A stretch of 64,000 bases of DNA from Subdoligranulum variabile (GCA_003343905.1 QAKI01000057.1:124001-188000); one strand, 5' to 3'; positions 1 to 8,852 are shown, numbered from the stretch's first letter. The notes: generated from the sequence alone by a model not told the origin. Program-made: numbers and translations.

Positions 1-1
1 A

Positions 2-916
2 CGGTTCGAGGAACTGCCAATGGACCGCTTTGCCGAACATACCCGTGCGTTCGTGAAGGTGGAGGACGGCTGCAACCGGCAGTGCGCCTACTGTGTGATC
101 CCCCGCGCCCGCGGTCCCGTGCGCAGTCGGGAGGAAGCCAGCATCCTGCGAGAGATCACCCGTTTGACGCAGGCCGGTTACCGGGAGATCGTGCTGACCG
201 CCATCAGCCTGCCCAGCTACGGCACCGACACCGGGACCAGCCTGATCGAACTGATCGAGAAAGCCGCCGCGGTCCCCGGGGTCGAGCGGCTGCGCCTGGG
301 CAGCCTGGACCCCGATATGCTCCGGGACGACGATATCCTGCGGATGGCGCGTGTCCCCAAGCTGTGCCCGCAGTTCCATCTCAGCCTGCAAAGCGGCTGC
401 GACAAGACCCTGCGCGCCATGCGGCGGCCCTACACCACCGCACAGTATGAAGCCATTGCCGGCAAGCTGCGCGCCGCTTTCGGCGCCGATGCGGTCAGCT
501 TCACCACCGATGTGATCGTGGGATTTCCCGGCGAAACAGAAGAGGATTTTGCCGCCAGCATGGATTTCGTCACCAGGCAGCGGTTCCTGAAGGTCCATGT
601 TTTCCCCTATTCCCGCCGCGAAGGCACCCCCGCCTACGATTTCCCGGAGCAGGTGCCCGAACATGAAAAAGAAAGCCGCAGTCGCCGCATGACCGCCGCT
701 GTGGAAGCGGTGCGCGCCGAGGAAGCCGCCCGTATGCAGGGCCGCAGCGCCGACGTGCTGCTGGAAACGCCGCTTTCAGCCACGCTGTTCACCGGCTATA
801 CCCGGCAGTACCTGCCCGTGCTGGTGACAGCCCCCGGCTGCCGGACCGGCGACATTGTGCCAGTCACGCTGGGTTCCTGGGACGGCAAGCGGTGCCGGGC
901 GGAACTGGCCCGCTGA
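2..916 (-). other. placeholder strand note for mtaB (see next entry)
   Basis: The mtaB fragment is on the + strand; the full annotation is in the next entry. No gene was found on the - strand here: the open frames opposite mtaB are GC-rich shadows without any recognisable domain. Confidence 0.3.
2..916 (+). CDS. mtaB: tRNA (N6-L-threonylcarbamoyladenosine(37)-C2)-methylthiotransferase MtaB, 5'-truncated by the window edge
   Basis: Radical-SAM methylthiotransferase that converts t6A37 to ms2t6A37 in tRNAs reading ANN codons. The frame is open from base 2, so the N-terminal UPF0004 domain lies outside the window; 304 residues are visible. The motif CNRQCAYC, which binds the SAM 4Fe-4S cluster, is at about 71-94, followed by IPRARGPVRSR, typical of MtaB rather than MiaB or RimO. 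The C-terminal part matches a TRAM domain. No terminator follows the stop. Assignment among methylthiotransferases rests on the motif context and is fairly secure. Confidence 0.88.
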   Translation, partial: RFEELPMDRFAEHTRAFVKVEDGCNRQCAYCVIPRARGPVRSREEASILREITRLTQAGYREIVLTAISLPSYGTDTGTSLIELIEKAAAVPGVERLRLGSLDPDMLRDDDILRMARVPKLCPQFHLSLQSGCDKTLRAMRRPYTTAQYEAIAGKLRAAFGADAVSFTTDVIVGFPGETEEDFAASMDFVTRQRFLKVHVFPYSRREGTPAYDFPEQVPEHEKESRSRRMTAAVEAVRAEEAARMQGRSADVLLETPLSATLFTGYTRQYLPVLVTAPGCRTGDIVPVTLGSWDGKRCRAELAR

Positions 917-1005
917 ACGGCCCCCGCCCGCCGCAAAAATCCCGCCAAATGCAAGCCGGAACGCAAAAAACAGTAAAATTTTTCTCTATTTTGCGGTCGG
1001 CCCTC

Positions 1006-1034
1006 TTGCCAAACAGGCGTGTTTTTGGTAAAAT
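1006..1034 (+). promoter_or_regulatory. sigma-A-like promoter of the [FeFe] hydrogenase gene
   Basis: A TTGCCA -35 element (1006-1011), a 17-bp spacer and a TAAAAT -10 element (1029-1034) predict a start near 1041. That leaves a leader of about 58 nt before the AAAAGGAG ribosome binding site at 1084-1091. Confidence 0.6.
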
Positions 1035-1099
1035 TTTAACAGGTGTGGTATGTGTGCCGCCCACAGACAAATCGGAGCATTACAAAAGGAGCAATCACC

Positions 1100-2623
1100 A
1101 TGAGAGGTATCTACACCCCCGTTACGGATATTCGGCGTAAGGTGTTCACCGAAGTTGCGCGTATGGCGTATGAAGTCAACGAAATGTCTGACTATGCCAA
1201 ACTGATGCATGAACTGCCCTATAAGATCATCCCCGGCGAGGAACGCTCGCTGCGCAGCAGCATCTTCCTGGAGAGAGCTATCATCTCCGAACGCATCCGC
1301 CTGGCCATGGGCCTGTCGCTGCGTCCGCTGGACGAGAGCGTCCCTGCCACCGAAGGCCTGGAGCAGAGCGTCAGCGCCGACAAGTACTATGAACCGCCGC
1401 TGATCAACGTGATCAAGTTCGCCTGCAACCGCTGCCCGGAGAAGATCATCAAGGTCACCTCCATGTGCCAGGGCTGCCTTGCGCACCCCTGCCAGGAAGT
1501 CTGCCCCAAGCACGCGATCAGCTTCCGCAACGGCAAGAGCCACATCGACCAGAGCCTGTGCATCAAGTGCGGCCGCTGCGTCAACGCCTGCCCCTACGGT
1601 GCCATCGTCAAGAGCGAGCGTCCCTGCGCCGCCGCCTGCGGCATGGGCGCCATCCATTCCGACCAGTACGGCCGCGCCGCTATCGACTATGACAAGTGCG
1701 TTTCCTGCGGCATGTGCCTGGTGAACTGCCCCTTCGGCGCCATCGTGGACAAGGGCCAGATCTTCCAGCTCGTGCAGTCCATCAAGCGCGGCGACAAGGT
1801 CATCGCCATCGTGGCCCCCGCGTTCATCAACCAGTTCCCCGGCATGACCCCCTCCAAGCTGAAGGCCGCCATGCGTCAGCTGGGCTTTGCCGATGTGGAA
1901 GAAGTCGCCATCGGCGCGGACCTGTGCACGATCGACGAAGCGCACGACTTCCTGGAAGAAGTTCCCGCCAAGCATCCGTTCATGGGCACCTCCTGCTGCC
2001 CGGCGTGGAGCGTTATGGCCAAGAAGCTCTTCCCCGAATATGCCGACTGCATCAGCATGACGATGACCCCCATGGTGCTGACTGCCCGCCTGCTCAAGAA
2101 GGATCACCCCGACGCGCGCATCTGCTTCGTCGGACCCTGCGCCGCCAAGAAGCTGGAAGCCAGCCGCCGTTCCGTCCGCAGCGAAGTGGACTTTGTGCTG
2201 ACCTTTGAGGAAATGATGGGCCTGTTTGAAGCCAAGTCCGTTGACTTTGCCTCCCTGCCCGACAACCCGGAGGACGGCTTCAACAGCGCCAGCGCCGACG
2301 CCCGCGGCTTTGCGGTTTCCGGCGGCGTGGCCCAGGCTGTGGTGAACGCCATCAAGAAGATCGATCCCGACCGCGAGGTCAAGGTCGCCAGCGCCCAGGG
2401 CCTGTCCGACTGCCGCAAGATGATGATGATGGCCAAGGCCGGCAAGTACAACGGCTATCTGCTGGAAGGCATGGCCTGTCCCGGCGGCTGCATCGCAGGT
2501 GCCGGTACGCTGGCTGACCCTGCCAAGAGTGCTGCCATGCTGAACAAGTACAAGACCGAAGCGCCGATGAAGAATTCTACCGAGACCCCGTATAAGGATT
2601 CCATCGATCTGCTGAAATACTAA
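1100..2623 (+). CDS. [FeFe] hydrogenase, group B-type, monomeric
   Basis: Cytosolic iron-only hydrogenase of 507 residues. Its expected role is H2 evolution from, or uptake to, low-potential ferredoxin. The N-terminal third holds several Cys clusters, including two ferredoxin-type 4Fe-4S motifs (CIKCGRCVNACPYGA near residue 155; CVSCGMCLVNCPFGA near 200) and an extra Cys-rich stretch (CNRCPEK...CQGC...C). The H-cluster motifs follow: TSCCPAW near 296, GPCAAKKLEA near 344 and EGMACPGGCIAG near 455. The GPCAAKK and PGGC forms fit group B rather than the prototypical group A enzymes (established family pattern). The ATG at 1100 follows AAAAGGAG by 8 nt. Codon use is strongly biased, suggesting high expression. 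It has its own promoter and terminator and no HydE/F/G maturases nearby. Confidence 0.9.
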   Translation: MRGIYTPVTDIRRKVFTEVARMAYEVNEMSDYAKLMHELPYKIIPGEERSLRSSIFLERAIISERIRLAMGLSLRPLDESVPATEGLEQSVSADKYYEPPLINVIKFACNRCPEKIIKVTSMCQGCLAHPCQEVCPKHAISFRNGKSHIDQSLCIKCGRCVNACPYGAIVKSERPCAAACGMGAIHSDQYGRAAIDYDKCVSCGMCLVNCPFGAIVDKGQIFQLVQSIKRGDKVIAIVAPAFINQFPGMTPSKLKAAMRQLGFADVEEVAIGADLCTIDEAHDFLEEVPAKHPFMGTSCCPAWSVMAKKLFPEYADCISMTMTPMVLTARLLKKDHPDARICFVGPCAAKKLEASRRSVRSEVDFVLTFEEMMGLFEAKSVDFASLPDNPEDGFNSASADARGFAVSGGVAQAVVNAIKKIDPDREVKVASAQGLSDCRKMMMMAKAGKYNGYLLEGMACPGGCIAGAGTLADPAKSAAMLNKYKTEAPMKNSTETPYKDSIDLLKY

Positions 2624-2646
2624 GCCATTCCCCTTCGTAACATAGC

Positions 2647-2690
2647 AAAACGCGCCTTCATGCGAAAGCATGAAGGCGCGTTTTGTTTAT
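2647..2690. terminator. bidirectional intrinsic terminator between hydrogenase and rlmH
   Basis: A perfect 17-bp inverted repeat (2647-2663 and 2668-2684) closed by a GAAA tetraloop. The outer arms are AAAA and TTTT, so it can end transcription of the hydrogenase gene (+) and of the convergent rlmH (-). Confidence 0.9.
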
Positions 2691-2719
2691 TTTCAAAAGC
2701 CTGATAAAAAATTCCGCTT

Positions 2720-3205
2720 TTACTTATGGTATTTCATACCTGCGTTGATCGTACAGGCGCGATACAGCTGTTCCGTCAGGACCAGACGGGCCAACTGGTG
2801 CGGCAGTGTGATGCGTCCCAAGCTGATCCGCAGATCGGCGGCGCGCTTCACCCTTTCGTCCAGCCCGTGGGAAGAGCCGATCACGAACGCCATATCCCCT
2901 GCGCCGCTGCCAGCCCTGCGGGCCATCAGGGCCGCCAGTTCCTCGCTGGATACCTCTTTGCCTTCCACGCAGAGCGCCACCAGACAGGCGCCTTTTTTCA
3001 CCGCGTGCAGGATCGCTTCGCCTTCTTTTTGCAGCGCCTTTTCGATCTGCTTATCGCTGGCGTTTTTATCCGCGATCGTGACTTCCGGCAATTCGATGAT
3101 CCTGAAATTGCAGAAGCCGCCCAGGCGTTTCTGGTATTCCGCCACGCCCGCGGCAAAGTAGGACGCATTCAGTTTGCCCACGCAAATCAAATCAATGTTC
3201 TGCAT
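2720..3205 (-). CDS. rlmH: 23S rRNA (pseudouridine(1915)-N3)-methyltransferase RlmH
   Basis: SPOUT-class methyltransferase acting on pseudouridine 1915 of helix 69 in assembled 70S ribosomes. It has 161 residues, against about 159 for the family. The start (MQNIDLICVGKLN) and the C-terminal knot (FVIGSSHGLDERV, then ITLPHQLARLVLTEQLYRA, ending in the typical YHK) match RlmH closely. It follows yycJ by 12 nt, and yycJ and rlmH are also neighbours in Bacillus subtilis, so the pair is probably co-transcribed. The bidirectional terminator lies just downstream. Confidence 0.95.
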   Translation of the reverse strand: MQNIDLICVGKLNASYFAAGVAEYQKRLGGFCNFRIIELPEVTIADKNASDKQIEKALQKEGEAILHAVKKGACLVALCVEGKEVSSEELAALMARRAGSGAGDMAFVIGSSHGLDERVKRAADLRISLGRITLPHQLARLVLTEQLYRACTINAGMKYHK

Positions 3206-3217
3206 CGTCTTTCCGCC

Positions 3218-4009
3218 TTAAAACTCCAACATGGGGCTGATATCGTTGCGCGTCTGGGCCTGCACGGTCACATCACGGCCCGGCTGTATGCCCGCCGCCA
3301 AAAGCACGTTGTACACCGTAGTCAGCGCCAGTTCCGGCGAGTTGTTGGTCTGGCTCAGATGGCACAGCGCAAACTTTTTGCAACCCTCCTGGATCAGATC
3401 CAGAATCGCCGCCGCGCAGGCTTTGTTATCCAGGTGGCCGCGGTCACTGGCGATGCGCTTTTTCAGATAATACGGATAGGGACCGCCATGCAGGCTGAAT
3501 GCGTCATAATTGGCTTCCAGCGCCACCAAATCACAGCCGATCAGGTTGTCCTGCACCACCGGCGTCAGCGTGCCGAGGTCGGTGGCGATCGCCATGCGCC
3601 GCCCGTCGGCCGTCAGGATGCGGTACCCGCAGCAGGGCACGTCGTGGCTGGTCGGGAACGCTGTGACATGGAAGGTGCCGACATCCAGGGTCTGGCCGCC
3701 GTCTACGGCCACCGCCTCCACAGCGGGCGGCAGCGTGCCGCGCGACTCCAGCACTTCCAGCGTGTCCGCGCTGCTGTAAACCGGCAGAGGATACTTCTTC
3801 AAAAAAGTGTCGAGCCCGGCCACATGGTCCGAGTGCTCATGCGTCACAAGAATGCCCACACAGTCCATGACCGAAAGGCCCAACTTGCGCAGGGCCGTCA
3901 GGGTCGTGCGGCAGCTTTTGCCCATATCGACCAGCAGATATTCCCGCCCGCACTGCACAAGGCCGCAGTTCCCGGACGACCCCGAATACAGAGTGGTAAA
4001 AAATGCCAT
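3218..4009 (-). CDS. yycJ: MBL-fold metallohydrolase of the YycJ/WalJ family
   Basis: Metallo-beta-lactamase fold hydrolase, 263 residues, probably a nuclease-like enzyme linked to cell-wall and DNA metabolism in Firmicutes (family knowledge; substrate unknown). The metal-binding signature THEHSDHVAGLD is near residue 55, with later His/Asp ligands (TSHDVPCCG; IATDLGTL; GHLDN). The ATG at 4009 is preferred over an upstream in-frame start because it follows an AGAAGGAA ribosome binding site and gives the usual N-terminus. It lies between murA (with terminator) and rlmH, as expected from synteny. Confidence 0.85.
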   Translation of the reverse strand: MAFFTTLYSGSSGNCGLVQCGREYLLVDMGKSCRTTLTALRKLGLSVMDCVGILVTHEHSDHVAGLDTFLKKYPLPVYSSADTLEVLESRGTLPPAVEAVAVDGGQTLDVGTFHVTAFPTSHDVPCCGYRILTADGRRMAIATDLGTLTPVVQDNLIGCDLVALEANYDAFSLHGGPYPYYLKKRIASDRGHLDNKACAAAILDLIQEGCKKFALCHLSQTNNSPELALTTVYNVLLAAGIQPGRDVTVQAQTRNDISPMLEF

Positions 4010-4040
4010 AGTTTCCTTCTCTTTCCTGTTTACATCCCAT

Positions 4041-4069
4041 AAAAAGTGGGCCGCCAGTTGGCGGCCCAC
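4041..4069 (-). terminator. intrinsic terminator after murA
   Basis: A 10-bp GC-rich stem (4046-4055 and 4060-4069) with a 4-nt loop. On the minus strand it is followed by TTTTT, 12 nt after the murA stop. It overlaps the leader of yycJ, so yycJ must rely on read-through or its own promoter. Confidence 0.8.
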
Positions 4070-4081
4070 CGGCCTGTTTTT

Positions 4082-5365
4082 TTACATTGCGCGGGTCATG
4101 GCGTTGGCCGGTGCCTCGACGCGGCGGATATCCGCGCCAAGGACCTGCAGCTTCTCCACGATATTTTCATAGCCGCGCTCAATGTGGATCGTTTCGTCGA
4201 TCTCACTGACGCCGTCGGCCGCCAGGGCGGCCATCACCATTGCAGCGCCGGCACGAAGGTCCGTCGCGCGCAGCGGCGCCGGGCGCAACGCCTTGACGCC
4301 CTCAATGACCGCGACCTGGCCGTCTACCCGAATGTTGGCCCCCATGTGGACCAGTTCATCCACATAGCGGAAGCGGTTCTCCCAGATGCCTTCGGTGACG
4401 ATGGAAGTTCCCTGCGCCAGCGTCAGCAGCGCCGTCATCAGCGGCTGCATATCCGTGGGGAAGCCGGGATGCGGCATCGTCTTGACCTTCAGCGGACGCA
4501 GCGGCCCCGTCCGGGTAATGCGCAGCGCGTCATCGTATTCCTGAATGGTGCAACCCGCCGCGCGCAGTTTGGCGGTGATCGGTTCCAGATGTTTGGGGAT
4601 CACGTTGTGGAGCGTGACATCGCCCTTCGTGATCGCTGCGCCCACCATATAGCTGCCCGCTTCGATCTGGTCGGGGATGATGGAATAGTTGCACCCATGC
4701 ATGGACTCGACACCATGGATCTTGATGACATCAGTGCCCGCGCCGTGCACATCGGCGCCCATCATATTCAGGAAGTTGGCAAGATCGACGATGTGCGGTT
4801 CGCGCGCCACGTTTTCAAGCACCGTCGTCCCCTTTGCCAGCACGGCGGCCAGCATGGCGTTCATCGTGGCGCCCACCGATACCGTGTCAAAGAACACATG
4901 GGCGCCGGTCAGCTCGTCCGCGCGGACATGGATCTGGCCGTACTCAACGGAATCCTCCGCACCGAAAGCCGTGAACGCCTTCAAATGCTGGTCGATCGGG
5001 CGCGGGCCCAGGTTGCAGCCGCCCGGCATGGCGACCTGCCCGGAACCGAACCGCCCCAGCAGCGCGCCCAGAAAATAGTAGCTGGCCCGCATCTGCCGGG
5101 AAAGTTCGTTGGAAACTTCCGTGCAGTCGATATGGGTCGTATCAATTTCGTATGTACTGCGGCTGACCATGCGGATCTCCGCCCCCAGTTCGCTCAGGAT
5201 CTGGAGCGACGCCATCACGTCGCTGATGCAAGGCAGATTTTCAATCAGGCACTTACCGGCAGCTAAAATCGTTGCGGGCAGAATGGCCACCGCTGCATTC
5301 TTGGCACCGCCAATATTGACGTCGCCCTGAAGCGGCTTGCCCCCGCGGATCACAAATTTTTCCAA
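4082..5365 (-). CDS. murA: UDP-N-acetylglucosamine 1-carboxyvinyltransferase MurA
   Basis: Catalyses the first committed step of peptidoglycan synthesis, transfer of enolpyruvate from PEP to UDP-GlcNAc, in the cytosol. It has 427 residues. The fosfomycin-target cysteine is present in PGGCNLGPRP near residue 117, and GGAKNAA near the N-terminus fits the UDP-sugar site. I choose the TTG at 5365 as start: it follows AGGGAG by 8 nt and gives LEKFVIRGGKPLQG, the usual N-terminus, whereas the open frame extends upstream without a ribosome binding site. Its terminator is at 4041-4069. Confidence 0.95.
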   Translation of the reverse strand: MEKFVIRGGKPLQGDVNIGGAKNAAVAILPATILAAGKCLIENLPCISDVMASLQILSELGAEIRMVSRSTYEIDTTHIDCTEVSNELSRQMRASYYFLGALLGRFGSGQVAMPGGCNLGPRPIDQHLKAFTAFGAEDSVEYGQIHVRADELTGAHVFFDTVSVGATMNAMLAAVLAKGTTVLENVAREPHIVDLANFLNMMGADVHGAGTDVIKIHGVESMHGCNYSIIPDQIEAGSYMVGAAITKGDVTLHNVIPKHLEPITAKLRAAGCTIQEYDDALRITRTGPLRPLKVKTMPHPGFPTDMQPLMTALLTLAQGTSIVTEGIWENRFRYVDELVHMGANIRVDGQVAVIEGVKALRPAPLRATDLRAGAAMVMAALAADGVSEIDETIHIERGYENIVEKLQVLGADIRRVEAPANAMTRAM

Positions 5366-5436
5366 ATAAAGCTCTCCCTTTGTGCGGCGGGCGGCGGGCT
5401 TACCGCCTTGAACTCCCACTCCATGCACTTTGCCTT

Positions 5437-5465
5437 ATTATACACCATTCCGGCGCATTTGAAAA
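5437..5465 (-). promoter_or_regulatory. sigma-A-like promoter of murA
   Basis: On the minus strand: TTTTCA (5465-5460), a 17-bp spacer and a perfect TATAAT -10 (5442-5437). The predicted leader to the TTG start is about 65 nt. Confidence 0.55.
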
Positions 5466-5543
5466 GCCTTCCACACATAAATGCGAAATTTCCGTGAAAA
5501 TCCGGTACTATATGTTGTGGAAAAGCCCCTTTCTGCACGGCGC

Positions 5544-7361
5544 TTACATGCCGGGGAACAGCGTATATGCACTGAACAGGGACCCGTTGTAGGTCATCTC
5601 GAAATGGCAGTGGTTGCCCGTCGAGTTACCGGTGGACCCCACCTCGCCGATCTTCTGGCCCTGGGTCACGGCCTGCCCCTGTGCCACTACGATCCGGGAC
5701 ATGTGCCCGTACAGCGTCGTGTAGCCGTTGCCGTGGTCGATCTCCACATAATTGCCGTAGGACCAGTGCCAGCCGGCCGCCACGACCGTGCCGGAGTCCG
5801 ACGCCAGAACCGGCACACCGTAAGGGGCGCAAATATCCGCGCCGCGGTGGCCGCTGCTCATCCAGCGGCTGACATAGGTATACTGCGGCACCGGCCAGAT
5901 AAAGCTGCCGGAACCGATCTGTGCCACCATGCCGCTCTTCAAGCGGGTGCCCGTGACGGTGATCTCGGTCACAGGCGCCTGGGTCACGTTGTAGGCGATG
6001 GCCTGGCGGTCCGTCACCACGCCGTCGATCATCGTGACCTCATAGGTCACGTCCTCAGAACCGTCCTGACCTTCCTGCAGGGTGACGACCTTGCCAAAGT
6101 CATATTCCGACGATTCGGAGTTCTGGGTATCGAAGGGGATCGCCACGGTTTCCGTTTCCTGCCGGACCACCTTGACCTTCAGCAGTTCCGGCGACGACGC
6201 GCCGGTGATCAGTTCGGTGCCCTCCGGGACTTCCTGATCCAGCGTCAGCAGTTCGGGGTTCATCTGCGCCAGGGAGTCAAAGCTCACGCCCGTGGCGTCC
6301 ACGATGCTCTGGACGGTATCGCCTTCCACCGCCGTGTAGGTCTTGATGCCGGAACCCTCGTTCAGCGCCGCGATGATCTCGTCATACGAACTGATGGACT
6401 CGTTCAGGAACACACCATCCACCAGCCGGATCTCGTGAGCGAACGCGGTGTAAACAGAGGGGTCTGCCGCGTTCTCGTAGGGAGCCTTGACGCTCTCCAG
6501 ATAGGTGCGCAGGTGGTCGCCCTGCGTCGTGACGAACCTGAGTTCGCCGTCCACATAGACGGCAGTCCCGTTCACGATCTCGTTGCTGGCCGTGCGCAGG
6601 ATGGCGTTGGCGATCTCGCTCTCCGTCATCGTCTGCCGGGAGACCGCCAGCGTATAGGTAGGCGAAACCTCCCACTGGGTATCCGGCACCGGCGTCCCGC
6701 TTTCCTGCAGCATGTCCTTCGCCGTGTTAATACGCGATTCCACGTCCTCGCGGGCGTTTTCAAAGACCTGCTCGTTGGCCACATAGCCGACCGTTTCGCC
6801 GTTGACCTGCACGTTGAGCACAAAGTGTACATCCAGGCCGTTATGTACGATCACCACCAGCGCAACGGCTGCCACCACCGGCAACACATAGGTGACCGCG
6901 TTCCAGGCCACCGGGAAGTATTTTTTGATGCCACTGCGCAGGTATTGCCGCTTCGCCTTGCGGAGCTGGCTGGCGTCCTCCACTTCGATCTGCTCTTGCA
7001 GCTGATGGATGTGGCGCGCACCCGAAGCGATGCGCTTGAACGGCTTGGTCAGGTCCTCGACCAGGGTCAGAAGCCCCTGCACAAAGGGGCGGATAATGAG
7101 GATCAGCAGATTCCCCAGCGTAGCCGCCAGCGCATGGGCCACCACGCGCACCTTGCGCCAGGCGCAAACCATGCCGTACTCGACCCAAAAGCCGACCAGA
7201 TACAGGAAATCACCGATCAGCGAATTATAGGGGACTCTTTCCCAAAGTTCTGCCGCACGGCCGCGGCGGCCCGCCCGCTTGTTCTTCGGGCGCTTCTGGG
7301 GCGCCTGCTGGGCCGGGTCCTTTTCCGTTTTTGTCTTTTTATCCGTCTGGGTAGAATTCAA
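5544..7361 (-). CDS. M23-family peptidoglycan endopeptidase with LysM and G5 domains
   Basis: Membrane-anchored cell-wall hydrolase, 605 residues. Order of parts: basic N-terminal region, a hydrophobic region and further basic stretch (about residues 50-145), one clear transmembrane helix (about 150-175), an extracellular spacer, a LysM-like module (340-385), a G5-like domain (393-472) and a C-terminal LytM/M23 domain. The zinc ligands of M23 are all present: HRGAD, HGNGYTTLYGHM and HCHFE, so the enzyme should be active. The TTG at 7361 is chosen because AAAGGAG lies 9 nt upstream; the longer frame runs into the preceding pseudouridine synthase gene. Probably co-transcribed with that gene. 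Confidence 0.88.
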   Translation of the reverse strand: MNSTQTDKKTKTEKDPAQQAPQKRPKNKRAGRRGRAAELWERVPYNSLIGDFLYLVGFWVEYGMVCAWRKVRVVAHALAATLGNLLILIIRPFVQGLLTLVEDLTKPFKRIASGARHIHQLQEQIEVEDASQLRKAKRQYLRSGIKKYFPVAWNAVTYVLPVVAAVALVVIVHNGLDVHFVLNVQVNGETVGYVANEQVFENAREDVESRINTAKDMLQESGTPVPDTQWEVSPTYTLAVSRQTMTESEIANAILRTASNEIVNGTAVYVDGELRFVTTQGDHLRTYLESVKAPYENAADPSVYTAFAHEIRLVDGVFLNESISSYDEIIAALNEGSGIKTYTAVEGDTVQSIVDATGVSFDSLAQMNPELLTLDQEVPEGTELITGASSPELLKVKVVRQETETVAIPFDTQNSESSEYDFGKVVTLQEGQDGSEDVTYEVTMIDGVVTDRQAIAYNVTQAPVTEITVTGTRLKSGMVAQIGSGSFIWPVPQYTYVSRWMSSGHRGADICAPYGVPVLASDSGTVVAAGWHWSYGNYVEIDHGNGYTTLYGHMSRIVVAQGQAVTQGQKIGEVGSTGNSTGNHCHFEMTYNGSLFSAYTLFPGM

Positions 7362-7434
7362 AGTAAGGGGTCTCCTTTCCGCGTCATAACGTGGTAAAGA
7401 CAGGGAACTCTCGCGTCCCTGCTGCGGGCGTCCG

Positions 7435-8331
7435 TCACAGTTCCGGCTGCCAGCCTTCCAGCAGGCCTTCTTCCTGCGCCAGCGTGCGCATATCCTGCGG
7501 CAGATCGCTGACGATCCGGTGCGGCGCCCCGGTATAGGGGTGGACAAAGCGGATCACCGCACAGTGCAGCGCGTGACGGCCGATGCGGTCCGCCGTGCCG
7601 CCGTACAGGGTGTCCCCCGCCAGCGGATGCCCGATGTGCGCCATGTGTACCCGGAGCTGATGGGTTCGCCCCGTGCAGGGCGTGCAGGCCGCCAGACTGA
7701 ACCGCGGACCGGCCGCAAGGATCTGATATTCTGTACGGCTGTATTTGCCCTGCGGCGTAACGCAGCGGCCGATGATCGAATCCCTGCGCCGTCCGATGGG
7801 CGCTTCCACACAGCCGGGACCCAAAGGCAGCGTCCCCTGCACGATGGCAAGGTAACACTTCTGCACATGGCTCGCCAGCCGGGGCGCGGCGAACGCATTC
7901 TGCGCGCACAGCACCAGCCCACTGGTGTTCTTGTCGATCCGGTTGACCGGGCGGAACACGCCGGTCTTTCCCTGCTGCTGCAGATGGTAAATCCAACCGT
8001 TGGCAAGGGTATGGTCCGGGTAATTGAGCGTGGGATGCACCGCCAGCCCCGCGGGCTTGTCCAGCACGGCAACGAACGCATCCTCGTAGGTAATCTTCAA
8101 AGGGATCGGCTGGGGCACGACGCTGGTAGGCGGTTCCGGCGGCAGTTCAAACGTGATAGTCTGCCCCGCGCGGACCGGCTGGTCCGTATGGATCGCGGCG
8201 CCGTCGGCAAAAAAGCCTTTGCCTTCATGTTTGACCGATTTGATGAAACCGGCCGTCAGGTCACAGCCGCGCAGGAAAACGCCCAGGCGGCGGCCATCGG
8301 CTTCTGGCGGGACACGATAACACAGTTCCAC
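7435..8331 (-). CDS. RluA-family pseudouridine synthase
   Basis: Converts uridine to pseudouridine in rRNA or tRNA; the exact site cannot be told from sequence. It has 298 residues with the family core, including NRIDKNTSGL in place of the usual HRLDxxTSG; the catalytic Asp is kept. CTGRTHQLRVHMAHIGHPL, a strong RluA-family block, is near residue 220. I place the start at the GTG at 8331, which follows a purine-rich AAAGGGGGG; an upstream GTG at 8355 has no such site. It is the first gene after its own promoter. Confidence 0.88.
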   Translation of the reverse strand: MELCYRVPPEADGRRLGVFLRGCDLTAGFIKSVKHEGKGFFADGAAIHTDQPVRAGQTITFELPPEPPTSVVPQPIPLKITYEDAFVAVLDKPAGLAVHPTLNYPDHTLANGWIYHLQQQGKTGVFRPVNRIDKNTSGLVLCAQNAFAAPRLASHVQKCYLAIVQGTLPLGPGCVEAPIGRRRDSIIGRCVTPQGKYSRTEYQILAAGPRFSLAACTPCTGRTHQLRVHMAHIGHPLAGDTLYGGTADRIGRHALHCAVIRFVHPYTGAPHRIVSDLPQDMRTLAQEEGLLEGWQPEL

Positions 8332-8367
8332 CGCCAGGCCCCCCTTTACGCACACCTATACATTTGC

Positions 8368-8396
8368 ATTATAGCACAAAGCACAGGTGGATGCAA
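8368..8396 (-). promoter_or_regulatory. sigma-A-like promoter of the pseudouridine synthase gene
   Basis: TTGCAT (8396-8391), a 17-bp spacer and TATAAT (8373-8368) on the minus strand. It lies just beyond the rnpB terminator and predicts a leader of about 30 nt to the GTG start. Confidence 0.65.
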
Positions 8397-8412
8397 ACCC
8401 AATGTTTGCCAC

Positions 8413-8456
8413 AAACAGAAAACGGCACATCCCGCCGCAACGCGGCGGATGTGCCG
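8413..8456 (-). terminator. intrinsic terminator of rnpB
   Basis: A stem of 15 bp with one bulged base (8423-8438 with 8442-8456) and a 3-nt loop, followed on the minus strand by a T-rich tail TTTTCTGTTT. Confidence 0.8.
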
Positions 8457-8467
8457 TACCTGTTTTG

Positions 8468-8814
8468 AGAAACGACTGGACCGTAAGCCGGGTTCTGTAT
8501 CAAACGACGATCTATCTTGGCCCTGCGTCGCCGCAGGGCTCATGCCATCACCGGGACGCGCGAGGCTCCGCATATGTCCCATACGGATGTTGCTTCAGAC
8601 AGGGTTTACATAGCCGCAAAGTCGCCAGTGCGCTGGTGAGCTCTTACCTCGCCTTTCCATCCTTACCGCGCAAAGCGCGGCGGTTTCTTTCTGTTGCACT
8701 ATCCCTGGGGTCACCCCCGGCTGCCGTTAGCAGTTGTCATGCCTCTGTGAAGCCCGGACTTTCCTCAGGCAGTTCTTGCGAACTGTCCCGCCGCCGTATG
8801 TTCCACTCGTTTTC
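8468..8814 (-). ncRNA. rnpB: RNase P RNA
   Basis: Catalytic RNA of RNase P, which matures the 5' ends of tRNAs and of tmRNA. The universally conserved 5' segment GAGGAAAGTCCGGGCTTC is on the minus strand at 8766-8749, and the conserved 3' segment ACAGAACCCGGCTTAC at 8498-8483. The outer P1 helix is visible as AACGAGTGG (8811-8803) facing CCAGTCGTT (8479-8471). Ends are estimated from P1 and from the promoter. It has its own promoter and terminator. Confidence 0.93.
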
Positions 8815-8819
8815 GATTC

Positions 8820-8849
8820 AGTATACCATAAAACACGCCCGCTTGGCAA
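8820..8849 (-). promoter_or_regulatory. sigma-A-like promoter of rnpB
   Basis: TTGCCA (8849-8844), an 18-bp spacer and TATACT (8825-8820) on the minus strand, predicting a start near 8813. This agrees with the 5' side of helix P1. The promoter starts just before the bofA stop codon. Confidence 0.7.
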
Positions 8850-8852
8850 GTG

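Noticed and set aside
2..916. minus-strand feature opposite mtaB
   Set aside because: The first feature line is only a note; no minus-strand gene is claimed there.
986..2671. 561-codon open frame opposite the hydrogenase
   Set aside because: His/Gly/Ala-rich translation without any domain; it is the usual antisense shadow of a GC-rich, codon-biased gene.
5481..7397. 638-codon open frame opposite the M23 peptidase
   Set aside because: Antisense shadow; the minus-strand gene has intact LysM, G5 and M23 motifs.
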